Of a DNA stretch of 64,000 nt, positions 39,387 to 48,817 are shown one piece after another (position 1 is the first letter of the stretch; each line of letters begins with the position of its first letter). The translations under genes were made by a program, and so were the position numbers. Source of the DNA: CAWAMR01 sp963783095 (GTDB taxonomy: Bacteria; Planctomycetota; Planctomycetia; Gemmatales; Gemmataceae); NCBI GenBank assembly GCA_963783095.1, contig CAWAMR010000020.1, positions 62,001 to 126,000 of the forward strand, written 5' to 3'. Under the pieces are notes generated by a model. That model was not told the DNA's origin. It saw nothing but the letters and a program-made list of their open reading frames with translations, and searched no databases.

Positions 39387-41576
39387 TCAAATCGCGAGAA
39401 AGGAAAGGATGGCGAACAACACGACGGTAGTCAAGGCCAGCACCAGGATATAGCGTCGAATCAACCCCGATTGCAACGCCCGTAATCGCAATCCAAGAGC
39501 GTACAACAGCAACCCGATTGCGCTGATGAAACCATCCACCGAACGCGGATGGATGGTGCGATCGGCCTCCTCGGCACTTTCACCCGAGGGCGTTCGCTTA
39601 TCGAATGCCGCCAAAAGGAAGGCCAATTTCACGATCGGGCGCACAAAGATCGCCGCGTATATTTCGTCGAAATACCATTTCATTGTCAAAAATGCGTTGA
39701 GCTTCGGTAAGCGTTCGCACACTTTTCGTGGCGAGAATCGGTGGATGCCGTAATAGAGAAATGCAGTGATGACGCCAATTGCAGTTAAAGCCAGGGCCAC
39801 GAAACCAGTCATCGAGTGATTTTCGTGTGCCTTCTCGGTGACTGCCGCATATGTCGTCGGGATCGCTTCCGGCTGCGCGTGTTCCAGGGTTTGACCGAGC
39901 AGACTCGACTCGACGTTCCATATCGGCCAACCCCAGGCGATGCCGACGCTGCAAACCGCGAGGAGAATGAGCGGAACCGTCATCAGCGCCGGCGATTCGT
40001 GGGCATGTTCGTAAACGTGGTTGTCGCGAGGCTTTCCGGTAAAGGTCATCATCCAAAGTCGGAACATATAGAAAGCAGTCAATCCCGCGGTAAGCATCGG
40101 AACGATGAACAACAACGAATGCTGCGGGTTGACCAACCCGAAACCAACCGCTTGACCGAGAATCTGTTCCTTGCTGTACCAGCCGCTAAAGAAAGGTGTG
40201 CCGATGATGGCCAATACGCCAATGAGCATCGTGTAGGCCGTGATCGGCATTTTGCGCAATAACCCGCCCATCTTGCGAAGATCTTGCTCGTGATGGCAGC
40301 CGAGTATCACGCTGCCGGAACCGAGAAACAAGAGGGCCTTGAAGAAGGCATGAGTCAGCAGATGCAATAAGCCGGCTACCCAGCCGCCCACACCGAGCGC
40401 CAGCATCATGTAGCCGAGTTGACTCACGGTCGAATAGGCCAAAACGCGCTTGATGTCGTTCATCACCACGGCGATCGTAGCTGCCAGAAAGAGCGTGATG
40501 GCCCCGGTATAGGCAATGACGAGCAGCACTTCCGGCGCAAAGAAAGGATAAACCCGGCCCACCAGGTAAACCCCGGCCGCCACCATCGTGGCAGCGTGGA
40601 TCAAGGCGCTGACGGGTGTCGGGCCTTCCATCGCATCGGGAAGCCAGGTGTGGAGTGGAAACTGTGCCGATTTTCCCACGCAGCCCAGGAAAATACCAAG
40701 CCCGGCGATAATCCACAACTCATTCGACAACGGCAACACGCCGGAATCGATTTGCCGGAAAATCTCCTGAAAGTTGAAGGTTCCAAAATAGGTCCAGATG
40801 ATCGCCAACCCGATCATGAATCCCGCATCACCCACTCGGTTGACGATAAACGCCTTGTTCGCCGCGGTGCTCGCACTATGACGCTCGTAATAGAAGCCGA
40901 TCAAGAGGAAAGAGCAGACGCCGACCAACTCCCAGGAAATGAAGACCTGGAATAGATTGTCGGCGATCAGGAGATTGAGCATCGAAAAACAGAATAGCGA
41001 CAGGAACAGAAAGAACCGTCCATATCGTCCGCGACGATGGAAATGTCCGTGGTCGGAATGCACTTCGTGATCGGTAACATGTTCTTGAGTTTCATCCTCC
41101 ATGTAAGCGAGCGAGAACACGAAAATACAACTGGATATGAACGTAACCATGCAAAACAGGATCGCGGTCAAGTGGTCGATGCGGTAGCCGATCTCCAATC
41201 GAAGGGCAGGGATCGCCTTACCGGTTGGCTTGAAGTTGCCGACTTCCGCCCAGGTTAGCCGTTCCGACCAACCCTTCCCGCTCAGGCCGTGAGCGCTGGA
41301 CTGGAGTTCGTAATCGGCGAGATAGCGTTTCAGGCCGATGATGGCAAGGATCGCCGCCAGCACGATCGCACCGGTCGCCAGATTCGCGCCGCTGCGCAAG
41401 GGACGATCGCCGCCGAAAAGGAAGAAAAGAAATTGCGCTGAGCGATGCGTATCGCGGTAGGGTCGAACCAAGGTACGAATCGCTCCGCCGAGGATTAACA
41501 GCGCAAACGCCGCCAGCGGCAACAAAGTTGCAACAACGTAAATCCGGCCCGGAACTTCGAGGAACCAACTAATCAT
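39387..41576 (-). CDS. nuoL: NADH-quinone oxidoreductase subunit L
   Basis: Largest membrane subunit of complex I, 729 residues, with the antiporter fold and the long lateral helix at the C-terminus. Seen are YRIDHLTAILFCMVTFIS, WELVGVCSFLLIGFYYER, AFIVNRVGDAGFMIGL, TWLPDAMEGPTPVSALIHAATMV and AYSTVSQLGYMML. Its stop is 28 bases upstream of the nuoM start. The frame is intact. Upstream the operon is interrupted by a 0.5-kb repeat region before nuoK. Confidence 0.96.
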   Translation of the reverse strand: MISWFLEVPGRIYVVATLLPLAAFALLILGGAIRTLVRPYRDTHRSAQFLFFLFGGDRPLRSGANLATGAIVLAAILAIIGLKRYLADYELQSSAHGLSGKGWSERLTWAEVGNFKPTGKAIPALRLEIGYRIDHLTAILFCMVTFISSCIFVFSLAYMEDETQEHVTDHEVHSDHGHFHRRGRYGRFFLFLSLFCFSMLNLLIADNLFQVFISWELVGVCSFLLIGFYYERHSASTAANKAFIVNRVGDAGFMIGLAIIWTYFGTFNFQEIFRQIDSGVLPLSNELWIIAGLGIFLGCVGKSAQFPLHTWLPDAMEGPTPVSALIHAATMVAAGVYLVGRVYPFFAPEVLLVIAYTGAITLFLAATIAVVMNDIKRVLAYSTVSQLGYMMLALGVGGWVAGLLHLLTHAFFKALLFLGSGSVILGCHHEQDLRKMGGLLRKMPITAYTMLIGVLAIIGTPFFSGWYSKEQILGQAVGFGLVNPQHSLLFIVPMLTAGLTAFYMFRLWMMTFTGKPRDNHVYEHAHESPALMTVPLILLAVCSVGIAWGWPIWNVESSLLGQTLEHAQPEAIPTTYAAVTEKAHENHSMTGFVALALTAIGVITAFLYYGIHRFSPRKVCERLPKLNAFLTMKWYFDEIYAAIFVRPIVKLAFLLAAFDKRTPSGESAEEADRTIHPRSVDGFISAIGLLLYALGLRLRALQSGLIRRYILVLALTTVVLFAILSFLAI

Positions 41577-41623
41577 GGTGGCTCTATACTACGAAAGATT
41601 TTTCCGAATTCGAACGGCTCCAA

Positions 41624-42075
41624 TATCACTGAGGTTGCGATGGTTTGGCCTCGCCGAAGGCGAGCGTCGGGGCGTTAGCCCGACGTGGGCTGCCACAGCC
41701 AACGCGCAATCTTCGTATTCACAACGTCAACTCGGGCGACACCTGGCCACTGATATCACTTATGTTGCGATGGTTTGGCCTTGCCAAAGGCGAGCGTCGG
41801 TGCGTTAGCGGCGTTAGCCCGACGTGGGCTGCCACAGCCAACGCGCAATCTTCGTATTCACAACGTCAACTCGGGCGACACCTGGCCACTGATATCACTT
41901 ATGTTGCGATGGTTTGGCCTCGCCAAAGGCGAGCGTCGGGGCGTTAGCCCGACGTGGGCTGCCACAGCCAACGCGCAATTTTCGTATTCACAACGTCAAA
42001 TCGGGCGACACCTGGCCACTGACGCTGGCAGCCCACGTCGGGCTAACGCCCCGACGCTCGCCTTCGGCAAGCCCA
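41624..42075. repeat. Three tandem 130-bp repeats plus an inverted partial copy
   Basis: Copies at 41624-41753, 41754-41892 (with 9 extra bases from a duplicated CGTTAG piece) and 41893-42022 are nearly identical. A 45-base inverted piece at 42031-42075 repeats the GAAGGCGAGCGTCGGGGCG part and can fold back on any copy. It fills the nuoK-nuoL spacer of an otherwise compact operon. There is no coding sign and no spacer diversity, so this is not CRISPR. Confidence 0.9.
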
Positions 42076-42118
42076 ACTGATTTCGTTGCAATGTGCGTGA
42101 TCCTTGTTACCGATTGAA

Positions 42119-42433
42119 TCAGCCTTTCAAATCTTCAGCACGATCGACATCTACGGTGGAGTGATTGTTGTAGAAGTTCAGAATAATGGCAAGCGCCACT
42201 GCTGCTTCCGCTGCGGCCAGCACAATTACCATAAGCGCGAATATCTGGCCTTCCAGTTGAAACGCGGGAACATATCGGGCACAGGCAACAAAGTTGATAT
42301 TGGCCGCATTGAGGACGAGTTCCACACCCATCAACACACCGATCGCATTTCGCTTCGTGGCGATGCAAACGATGCCGCACACGAAGAGAAACGCGCTCAG
42401 GATGAGGAAGTGGGTCAAGGTAAGTTCAGTCAC
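42119..42433 (-). CDS. nuoK: NADH-quinone oxidoreductase subunit K
   Basis: 104 residues, three TM helices, with the family block GVLMGVELVLNAANINFVA (membrane Glu included) and AAAEAAVALAIILNFY (second conserved Glu). It starts at a GTG at 42433 with AAAGGAAAG upstream. It forms the proton path next to NuoJ in complex I. In this operon a foreign gene separates it from nuoJ. Confidence 0.95.
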   Translation of the reverse strand: MTELTLTHFLILSAFLFVCGIVCIATKRNAIGVLMGVELVLNAANINFVACARYVPAFQLEGQIFALMVIVLAAAEAAVALAIILNFYNNHSTVDVDRAEDLKG

Positions 42434-42499
42434 GATGCTTTCCTTTGTACAACTTCAGGAATCCGGCTCAGTAATCGATGAGCCTTCGTTCGGTCAGAT

Positions 42500-43686
42500 T
42501 CATGGTTTCTTCCCAGGCAGGGGCTGACTACGCAAGCGTGCATTATCGAGAATCTGTTTCTCCGTCTTCTCAAGCTCGGCGAGTTCTTTCTCAAGGTCTT
42601 TGTAGCGTCTGCGCCCGTTTCGGGCCCTCATCAGCAAAAACCTCGGCAATCCATCAAATCGATAAGCGTTTGATTGGCTCTTAGTTCTTGGAAGGAATTG
42701 AGTTCGAGCTCCAGTGCGTTGAGCTCAGCCTCCACTTTTAGGAGATTCTCCTTCGTCTCGAACCCTTTCTCCCAAAGTTTGGAAATCTGCTTAAGCTCAA
42801 CTCGTTTCAACGCCAAGAGTGCCTCGGTTTTTCGTTTCTGCCGCATCGTAAGACGTTTCTGTTCCCCAGTTCTCCTGATCTCGGTTAACTGATTCGCTTC
42901 TTCCGATGTCAAGGTCCCATTCATGCTTTCGTGCGTTTCAGAATTCTTTGGAACATTCCACTGGCACACTCTCGAACGTGCGGACTCAAAAATCCGTTTC
43001 TCCAATTCTTCAAACAGTTCGAGGTCTTTCCTGTCCTCATTCTCATGGTTCTTGTATGAATTCAGGTCAAGCCCCAGTTTCTTGATTTCGGCCTCCAATT
43101 TGAGAAGATTCTGCTTTGTTTCAAAGCCTTTCTCAAAGAGCTTGCTAATTGCTTCATACTCGTGAAGTTTCAACTCTAATGCAGCCTCGGTCCTGAGTTT
43201 CATCCGTTTACGAAGAAGTTTATGTTCTCGCGATTTTCTGATCTCGATCAACAGGGTCAATTCTTCGGCTGTCAGGGTCGCATCTATTTTCGGCTGAGTA
43301 TTCTTGGGGCCAAGCTGGACATTCTCTGGACCAACCAACACCAGCGTCCCTTCCTTGAACATGCGCAAGTAATGTGGGTCGACAGGCTTGCCATCACTGG
43401 AGAGAAGGACAGCAGTGGGTTTCTGGAGAGCGGTTACAGCCTTGGCCAAATCAATCTCCTTGCCGTCGCTTCCGAAGAACCGGATGGCTTTCACTGCCAG
43501 GAATTGAGATTGATAGGTGGTCTCGGGCTTGTCGGATGTGAGCCGGGTGATCAAAAGTTTGCTGTCTTTTGCAATAACCGCTGTGACCAAAAGAGGAGAT
43601 GGGCCTTTGGGCAGATCTTTCGATTCCTGCGCGTAAATGCTTGTAACGCAAGTTAGCAGCATCAAGGCTAGGATCAAACGCATCAT
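42500..43686 (-). CDS. Secreted coiled-coil protein with internal duplication, inside nuo operon
   Basis: A signal peptide (MMRLILALMLLTCVTSIYAQ) is followed by a beta-rich part of about 100 residues (contains VLLSSDGKPV) and two similar helical units of about 110 residues. Each unit reads TL(T/S)-EE..-L-EIR, L-KR-K--TEA-L-LK--E--ISKL-EKGFETK-NLLK-EAE. The frame changes near 42628; the second frame completes unit two with DLEKELAELEKTEKQ and stops at 42500. About 395 residues. The ATG at 43686 has GAGGAG before it. It lies 14 bases after nuoJ, in the same direction, so it is cotranscribed. No family recognised. Confidence 0.65.
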
Positions 43687-43700
43687 AATACTCTCCTCGA

Positions 43701-44300
43701 TCACGGCCCGCTTGTAACCGGCGGTTTGCCCCTTCGTTTTGCTCTTGCCAAATACGCAGCTCCAATCAACACCACCAGCAAATGCACCGATACGATTTCG
43801 AACGGCAACAAATACCCCATCGGCGTGCGCGGTTTCGCTGTGGTTCCTGCGGGGAAACCACTCATTGTTGCCGTGCCCGAAGCCTCTTTCACATTCATAA
43901 ATGCCGAGCCGATCGTTCCTACGGTCGGGGCCGTTTCATTGGGGTTCGTCTTCGATTTCCCAAGCTCGAGCGAAGTGTATACCAACAACCCAAAGAGCGA
44001 CGCTCCCAATACTCCTGAAACAACCCATTCCTGCGACCTGGTCTTGAGCCTCAGCGCAGGGGCCTGTGCGGTGAGCATGACGCCGAAAATGACCAGCACC
44101 AATGTGCCGCCAACGTAAACGATCAGTTGGCTGGCTCCAAGGAACTGGGCATCGAGCAAGAAATAGAGCGACGAAACGCCGATGAGCGTGAAGAGCAGCC
44201 AAACTGCCGCACGCACGATATTGCGCGAAACCACTACCGCGACCGCCGACATCGCAGTCATCAGAGCAAGAACGAAAAATAGGATGAGCGGGAGAGACAC
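43701..44300 (-). CDS. nuoJ: NADH-quinone oxidoreductase subunit J
   Basis: 199 residues with five TM helices: AVVVSRNIVRAAVWLLFTLIGVSSLYFLLDAQFLGASQLIVYVGGTLVL is the typical block, given here as positions about 22-70. An extended periplasmic loop precedes the last helix, which ends with AYLARAKRR. The frame is intact. It lies 33 bases downstream of nuoH; nuoI, which often stands between them, is absent. Confidence 0.92.
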   Translation of the reverse strand: MSLPLILFFVLALMTAMSAVAVVVSRNIVRAAVWLLFTLIGVSSLYFLLDAQFLGASQLIVYVGGTLVLVIFGVMLTAQAPALRLKTRSQEWVVSGVLGASLFGLLVYTSLELGKSKTNPNETAPTVGTIGSAFMNVKEASGTATMSGFPAGTTAKPRTPMGYLLPFEIVSVHLLVVLIGAAYLARAKRRGKPPVTSGP

Positions 44301-44333
44301 AAATTAGTTCCAAGTTCCAAGTTCGAGAGAGGT

Positions 44334-45548
44334 TCACCTCTTTCGGCTTCGCATCAGGGGTGTTTCCACCCCGGCGAACGCTCCGGGCAATTCTCCGCGC
44401 GGCATTGTCAAGGGGCTGGTGAAGACTGAGTACAGCACTCCGAGGACAAACACGATCGAACCAAGCGACGACACGTATTTCCACACCATTCCAACCGAGT
44501 TCGGCACGAGCAACTGCCACAAACAGACGCCTATCAACAGGATGCAGGAAATCGGCAGAAAATATTTCAAGCAAGTCATCATGACCTGATCGATACGCAG
44601 TCGAGGCAACGACCAGCGCACCCACATCATCACGAAGACCAGAAACCAACATTTGCCGACAAATATAGCCATATTCAACAAATGGCCGGCCCAACCAAAT
44701 TGTTCGCTCGCCTCGTAAGGGAGCAGGCCGGTATGCCAGCCGCCGAGGAACAGGATCGTCGCCACACCGCTGACGGCGAACATACTTGCCGTATTCGGCC
44801 ATGAAAAAGAATGACCAGCGCAAGCCGCTGTATTCGGTGTGAAAACCGGCAACCAGTTCGTTTCCGCTTCCGCCAGATCGAACGGCGCTCGCTTGCAACT
44901 GGCCGTGGCGCAGATGAAGAAGATGCAGAACGCCCCGAACGTGAACGGATCGTGGAAAAGATACCAGTTCCAGAAGAAGCCCACTTGCTGGTTGCCGATG
45001 GCATTGAGGTCCAGAGTCCCTGCCAGGCAGATCGGAACGAGCACGCACATGGATCGGGGCACTTCGTAACTGACGACCTGGGCTGCCTCACGGATGCCGC
45101 CGAACAAGGACCACTTGCTCGCGGAGGCATAACCGGCGAGAATCACGCCGAAGACTTCGCTGGACAGGATGGCCAGCATGAAGAAAGCGGCGACGTTGAG
45201 TTCGTAGCCGACGATTCCTTTGCTGAATGGCAAGGCCAGAAACGCGACAAACGATGCGCAGAACGCCAAATACGGCGCGAGCCGAAACAGCAGATGATCT
45301 GCGCCGCTCGGAATGGTATCTTCTTTGGTGAGGAGCTTGATGCCGTCGGCAACGGTTTGCAGCCAGCCAAACTTGCCGCCGACCCGGGTCGGGCCGAGAC
45401 GATCCTGAATGCGGGCGGCGACTTTGCGTTCGAGCCAGATAAACCAGAGGGCCGAAAGCGCGACGAACGTCACGAGAATGCCGGCAACGAGAACGCCGGC
45501 AACGATCATGTCCCAAGGTGGCGGTAAGAAGGAGAGCAAATCCTTCAC
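44334..45548 (-). CDS. nuoH: NADH-quinone oxidoreductase subunit H, local frame change pair
   Basis: 404 residues, eight TM helices. WLERKVAARIQDRLGPTRVG and DGIKLLTKED are the quinone-site blocks. Near 44790-44850 the frame is wrong for about 25 residues: the long frame reads NWLPVFTPNTAACAG, while the next frame reads ELVAGFHTEYSGLRWSFFFM, which is the strongly conserved NuoH sequence. Two compensating one-base errors explain this. It is the first nuo gene here, divergent from scpB. Confidence 0.93.
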   Translation of the reverse strand: MKDLLSFLPPPWDMIVAGVLVAGILVTFVALSALWFIWLERKVAARIQDRLGPTRVGGKFGWLQTVADGIKLLTKEDTIPSGADHLLFRLAPYLAFCASFVAFLALPFSKGIVGYELNVAAFFMLAILSSEVFGVILAGYASASKWSLFGGIREAAQVVSYEVPRSMCVLVPICLAGTLDLNAIGNQQVGFFWNWYLFHDPFTFGAFCIFFICATASCKRAPFDLAEAETNWLPVFTPNTAACAGHSFSWPNTASMFAVSGVATILFLGGWHTGLLPYEASEQFGWAGHLLNMAIFVGKCWFLVFVMMWVRWSLPRLRIDQVMMTCLKYFLPISCILLIGVCLWQLLVPNSVGMVWKYVSSLGSIVFVLGVLYSVFTSPLTMPRGELPGAFAGVETPLMRSRKR

Positions 45549-45764
45549 GTTGCATGGCCCCGAAGAGGATGGAGAATGCCGTGTCGATTAGAGTAGAAGG
45601 TTTGCCGTCCGTTGTCCGTTATCAATGTTCAGGATTGCGAAGGAAACCAAAACGGGCAGGCGCGAACCTATGCGCTATCATCATCGTCCTCTAACCACCA
45701 AAAGTGTTATACTTACCGTCCCGATGCGATTCCGGGACTTGATCCGCCGGTGAGCGCGAAAGCC

Positions 45765-46472
45765 ATGTTAAGTAATCCAACAAGACGGCACGCGACCTCG
45801 GATCCAAGGCATGTCCCGCGCGGTCCGCAAACGCGACGGGCCTATCATTCTTTTCCAAACAATGCTCGTTCGCCCGCGATTTACCATCTGCTCGACGAGA
45901 GTGCCGAGCCTGTAGCCGCCGATCCCAACGTGCGCAATTCCGCTCTGGCTCGTTTGGAAGCAACGCTCATGCTTGCGGATGAGCCGCTCACGGCGAGAAA
46001 ACTTGCGAGTGTCGCCGGACTGCACGATGGCGGGGAGGCGAGCCGATTGATCGAAAAACTCCGCCACTTGTATGATGCGGACGGCACGGCCTTCCAAATC
46101 GAGGAGATCGCGGGGGGATATCAACTACTTACCCGGCCCGCGTATCAGCCCTGGTTGTTGCGCTTACGTCGATCCAGCCACGAGCTTCGGCTCTCCACCG
46201 CAGCAATGGAGACTCTGGCGATTGTTTCTTATCGCCAGCCGATCATGTACGCCGAAGTCGAGTCCATTCGCGGCGTTCAGTGCGGCGAAATTCTGAACTT
46301 GCTTATGGAGAAAGGATTGATCAAGATCGTGGGCCGGCACGATTCTCTGGGCCGGCCGGTCTTGTATGGAACCACGAAGCGCTTTTTGCAGGTATTCGGC
46401 CTGAATTCCTTGAAGGAGCTTCCGGAAGTCGGGCAGCTCAAACCCCCAGCTGAAAAGTTGGGAGGCGTTTGA
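45765..46472 (+). CDS. scpB: Segregation and condensation protein B
   Basis: Winged-helix subunit of the SMC-ScpAB condensin complex. The family core is clear: ARLEATLMLADEPLTARKLA, AFQIEEIAGGYQLLTRP, LSTAAMETLAIVSYRQPI, EVESIRGVQCGEILNLLMEKGLI and GRPVLYGTTKRFLQVFGL. A basic, low-complexity N-terminus precedes it; the ATG at 45765 is a reasonable start, though the frame is open up to 45612. Length 236 residues. ScpA is not in the window. Confidence 0.9.
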   Translation: MLSNPTRRHATSDPRHVPRGPQTRRAYHSFPNNARSPAIYHLLDESAEPVAADPNVRNSALARLEATLMLADEPLTARKLASVAGLHDGGEASRLIEKLRHLYDADGTAFQIEEIAGGYQLLTRPAYQPWLLRLRRSSHELRLSTAAMETLAIVSYRQPIMYAEVESIRGVQCGEILNLLMEKGLIKIVGRHDSLGRPVLYGTTKRFLQVFGLNSLKELPEVGQLKPPAEKLGGV

Positions 46473-46554
46473 AAATTGGCATCGGTTGAAATGGACGCAC
46501 TCAACGAACGAATCTACCAATAGAGTTGTTTCGTTTCTCTCAAAGGGCCTTCAG

Positions 46555-46959
46555 ATGGTAACTCCCTCATCCTCTGATTCTCCATCGTCTTATCGACTAT
46601 GGAGATGGCATGGTTGGAAACCGCTCCTGGTCACATTGGTCGTGCTCGGAGTGGGCTTGTTGGGGTTCTTATATTGGTACGACACTACACCACCCGTTCC
46701 TCCCAGGCCGGACAGGCCACCCGTCAAGATCTCGATGCGTTTACCCCCTGTTCCGCCAAATCAACTCCTTCACCGGGTCATGATGGGACACGAGAATGGT
46801 CGACGGGTGTGGCGTATCATTGCCGTAGAAAACGGCGATGAGATCATCGTCGATGCGGCCTCCGGCACCTTGATCGCGATTCGGGATAAGCTTGGCAAGA
46901 CAATATGGCGACCGATGGTGGCAACGAAACTGAGTGAAGAGTTGCCGATGAAATCCTGA
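46555..46959 (+). CDS. Small single-pass membrane protein
   Basis: 134 residues. After a short Ser-rich cytoplasmic start comes one TM helix (about residues 23-44, LLVTLVVLGVGLLGFLYWY), a proline-rich linker and a soluble C-terminal domain of about 75 residues (WRIIAVENGDEIIVDAASGTL) that recalls a PepSY-like beta strand pattern, but this is only a guess. No close family recognised. It follows scpB by about 80 bases. Confidence 0.55.
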   Translation: MVTPSSSDSPSSYRLWRWHGWKPLLVTLVVLGVGLLGFLYWYDTTPPVPPRPDRPPVKISMRLPPVPPNQLLHRVMMGHENGRRVWRIIAVENGDEIIVDAASGTLIAIRDKLGKTIWRPMVATKLSEELPMKS

Positions 46960-46962
46960 AGG

Positions 46963-47004
46963 ATTCGCCGCTCGCGTTCCACCGGCTCGCGAGCGGCCGA
47001 ATTT
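46963..47004 (+). terminator. Strong hairpin terminator
   Basis: ATTCGCCGCTCGCG (46963-46976) pairs with CGCGAGCGGCCGAAT (46988-47002), with a single bulged C, and is followed by TT. It lies just after the membrane protein stop and between convergent genes. Confidence 0.65.
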
Positions 47005-47059
47005 GACCGATTTCCCCAAACTTTACTCAGTTACGATGCCATTCTGTAAGTCAATAACT

Positions 47060-48557
47060 CTAGCGGCGGGCACCTGGCTTTCCTGGCTTATGAACAGCGA
47101 GTGCGGCGGCGACATCCTTTGACCCTTCAACAAACCAGACTGTTGCCGAGTGGCCCACTTCCGGGTTCACTGCCTCGACGGCATCGGTGCCACGTTGAGT
47201 CGGCTTCACCATTATCGTTTTATCGGTGATCTTGATTTCGATTTTCCTTGCCTGATTCGCCCCGGCCGCGTGCGGGCGTTTCGACGGTAACCGTCTTGCC
47301 ATCGATTCGATACCGCAGTGATGCTGCCGCTGAGATCCGCTGCGGATGTCGCTTCAATCGATCCAGCGGAGCCACCGTCCAGCATGACGTCAACCCCATC
47401 GCCCACTTTGAGCTTCCGGTTCAAGTCCTTGCCGACGCCGACGAATTCAATTTTGGTATTGTCGGTGAGCTTGACCTCGGTCAACTTCGGCTCTTCCCCT
47501 CGGCCCCCACCGCCGATCCTTACAGTCAGCATCTTGCCGTCCTTGGTGATCGCGGTGATCGAGCCGGCGACGTCAGCAGGTTTCTTGGGTTCTCTGTTCC
47601 TATCTTCGGCGAACGCCACCAGAAATCCGTCTTGGTCTTTATCCGGCAACCCTGTCGTTTTGACTCGCTCGGCGGGAACCGCTGGCGCCGCATTAAGAAC
47701 GACACCCACTCCGGCGGCCATAGCAGCCAAGGTCAGGCAGACAGCGCACGCGATTTTCAACTTTACATAGAACATGGTTCGTAATACTCCTTCGGTTAAA
47801 GCGACGACATCGGCTGAGATCAAGCCCGTCGCGACGGCCTGACCCATGGAAGAACAAGTTGCTGCATTGATCGTGGAAACAATCAACTTCACCGGCACAT
47901 GGGCGGATGCGTTCTGAGCGATCATCAGTCCGAGTGCTGCTGCTGAGAGGGTCACACCATGACGTTCCAGGCGTTTGGCAAGCATCGACCGCGCGGATGC
48001 CAGCCGCCACGACAATGTTCCCTCGGGCCACCCTAGTTGTAGAGCGGCCTCCGAGCGGGTCTTGCCCTCCAGGTCGCACAGGACAATCGGCGACCGATAC
48101 TTGGCAGGGAGGCTATGCAATTCCTGATCGAGCAGAGGCCGAAGATCGGACCAGACTTCTGTCGCGTTGTGCTCTTGTTGAAGCATGGTTGCAGCCTGGG
48201 TTTCGCGGTTGCGACGCCGTGCATTGGTGACTTTCGCCTTGAGGGCCGTCCGATAGGCCACGCCATACAACCAGTTGCCGACCGTATCCCGCGCAGCGAT
48301 TGAAGCCGCCTTGCGAGCGAGCACGAGGAACGTTGCCTGGAAAGCTTCCTCAGCGTCTTGCTCATGGCACAACACCCGCGACAGCAAACACCCAGGACGG
48401 TGCCGCCATGCCGGTGGACCAAGGTCTCGAAGGCTCGCTCGTCGCGGCGATCGACATAGCTTTCGAGGAGCTGTCGATCGGTCGCGTCGCCGACGTCCTT
48501 GGCCGAGATAGTCGCGCGAAGATAATGCAGAATCCCGCGAATCGGTCGGATGGCCAT
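47060..48557 (-). CDS. ECF sigma factor with membrane and repeat extension, frame changes
   Basis: The first frame (start ATG 48557, AGGAG upstream) gives TDRQLLESYVDRRDERAFETLVHRH, and from about 48400 the second frame continues with EDAEEAFQATFLVLARKA, NWLYGVAYRTAL (region 2) and SEAALQLGWPEGTLSWRLASAR (region 4). A TM helix (CAVCLTLAAMAAGVGVVL) follows, then two beta-rich units of about 60 residues beginning ADVAGSITAITKDGKMLTV and ADLSGSITAV. A further change near 47270 gives the end KITDKTIMVK ... PGKPGARR at 47060. About 495 residues. A sigma factor anchored in the membrane by its own extension is a known planctomycete design. Confidence 0.75.
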
Positions 48558-48817
48558 CGAGATCTCTCCTGGTCGCGGTTCTGCTTATTACTGCCCGCCC
48601 AAGCCGATCCGCATATAGTTTTTTTCAATTTCTTGGAAGAAGCGCAGGTTGGCTTGGAGTCCGAGGCATCATTTTGATCATTGTATGCCTCGGGAGCGAG
48701 CGTTTGCCATCGCCACTTTCAGCCATCGCAGATATGAGGACGACCCAAACAGAACAGAGGAATTCCCGCCTCGGTACATTCGCCGAACGAGTGACCCCTC
48801 CATTGAAGGGGGGATTG

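Noticed and set aside
41624..42022. Possible CRISPR array
   Set aside because: The repeated unit is about 130 bp and the copies are contiguous with no unique spacers. Also no cas gene is present.
44334..44340. Possibility that nuoI is hidden in another frame between nuoH and nuoJ
   Set aside because: The gap is only 33 bases and no CxxCxxCxxxCP motif is found in any frame around.
43936..45048. Second long minus-strand frame over nuoH and nuoJ
   Set aside because: Only about 25 residues of it are real (the misplaced NuoH segment). The rest is an alternative frame of nuoH and nuoJ.
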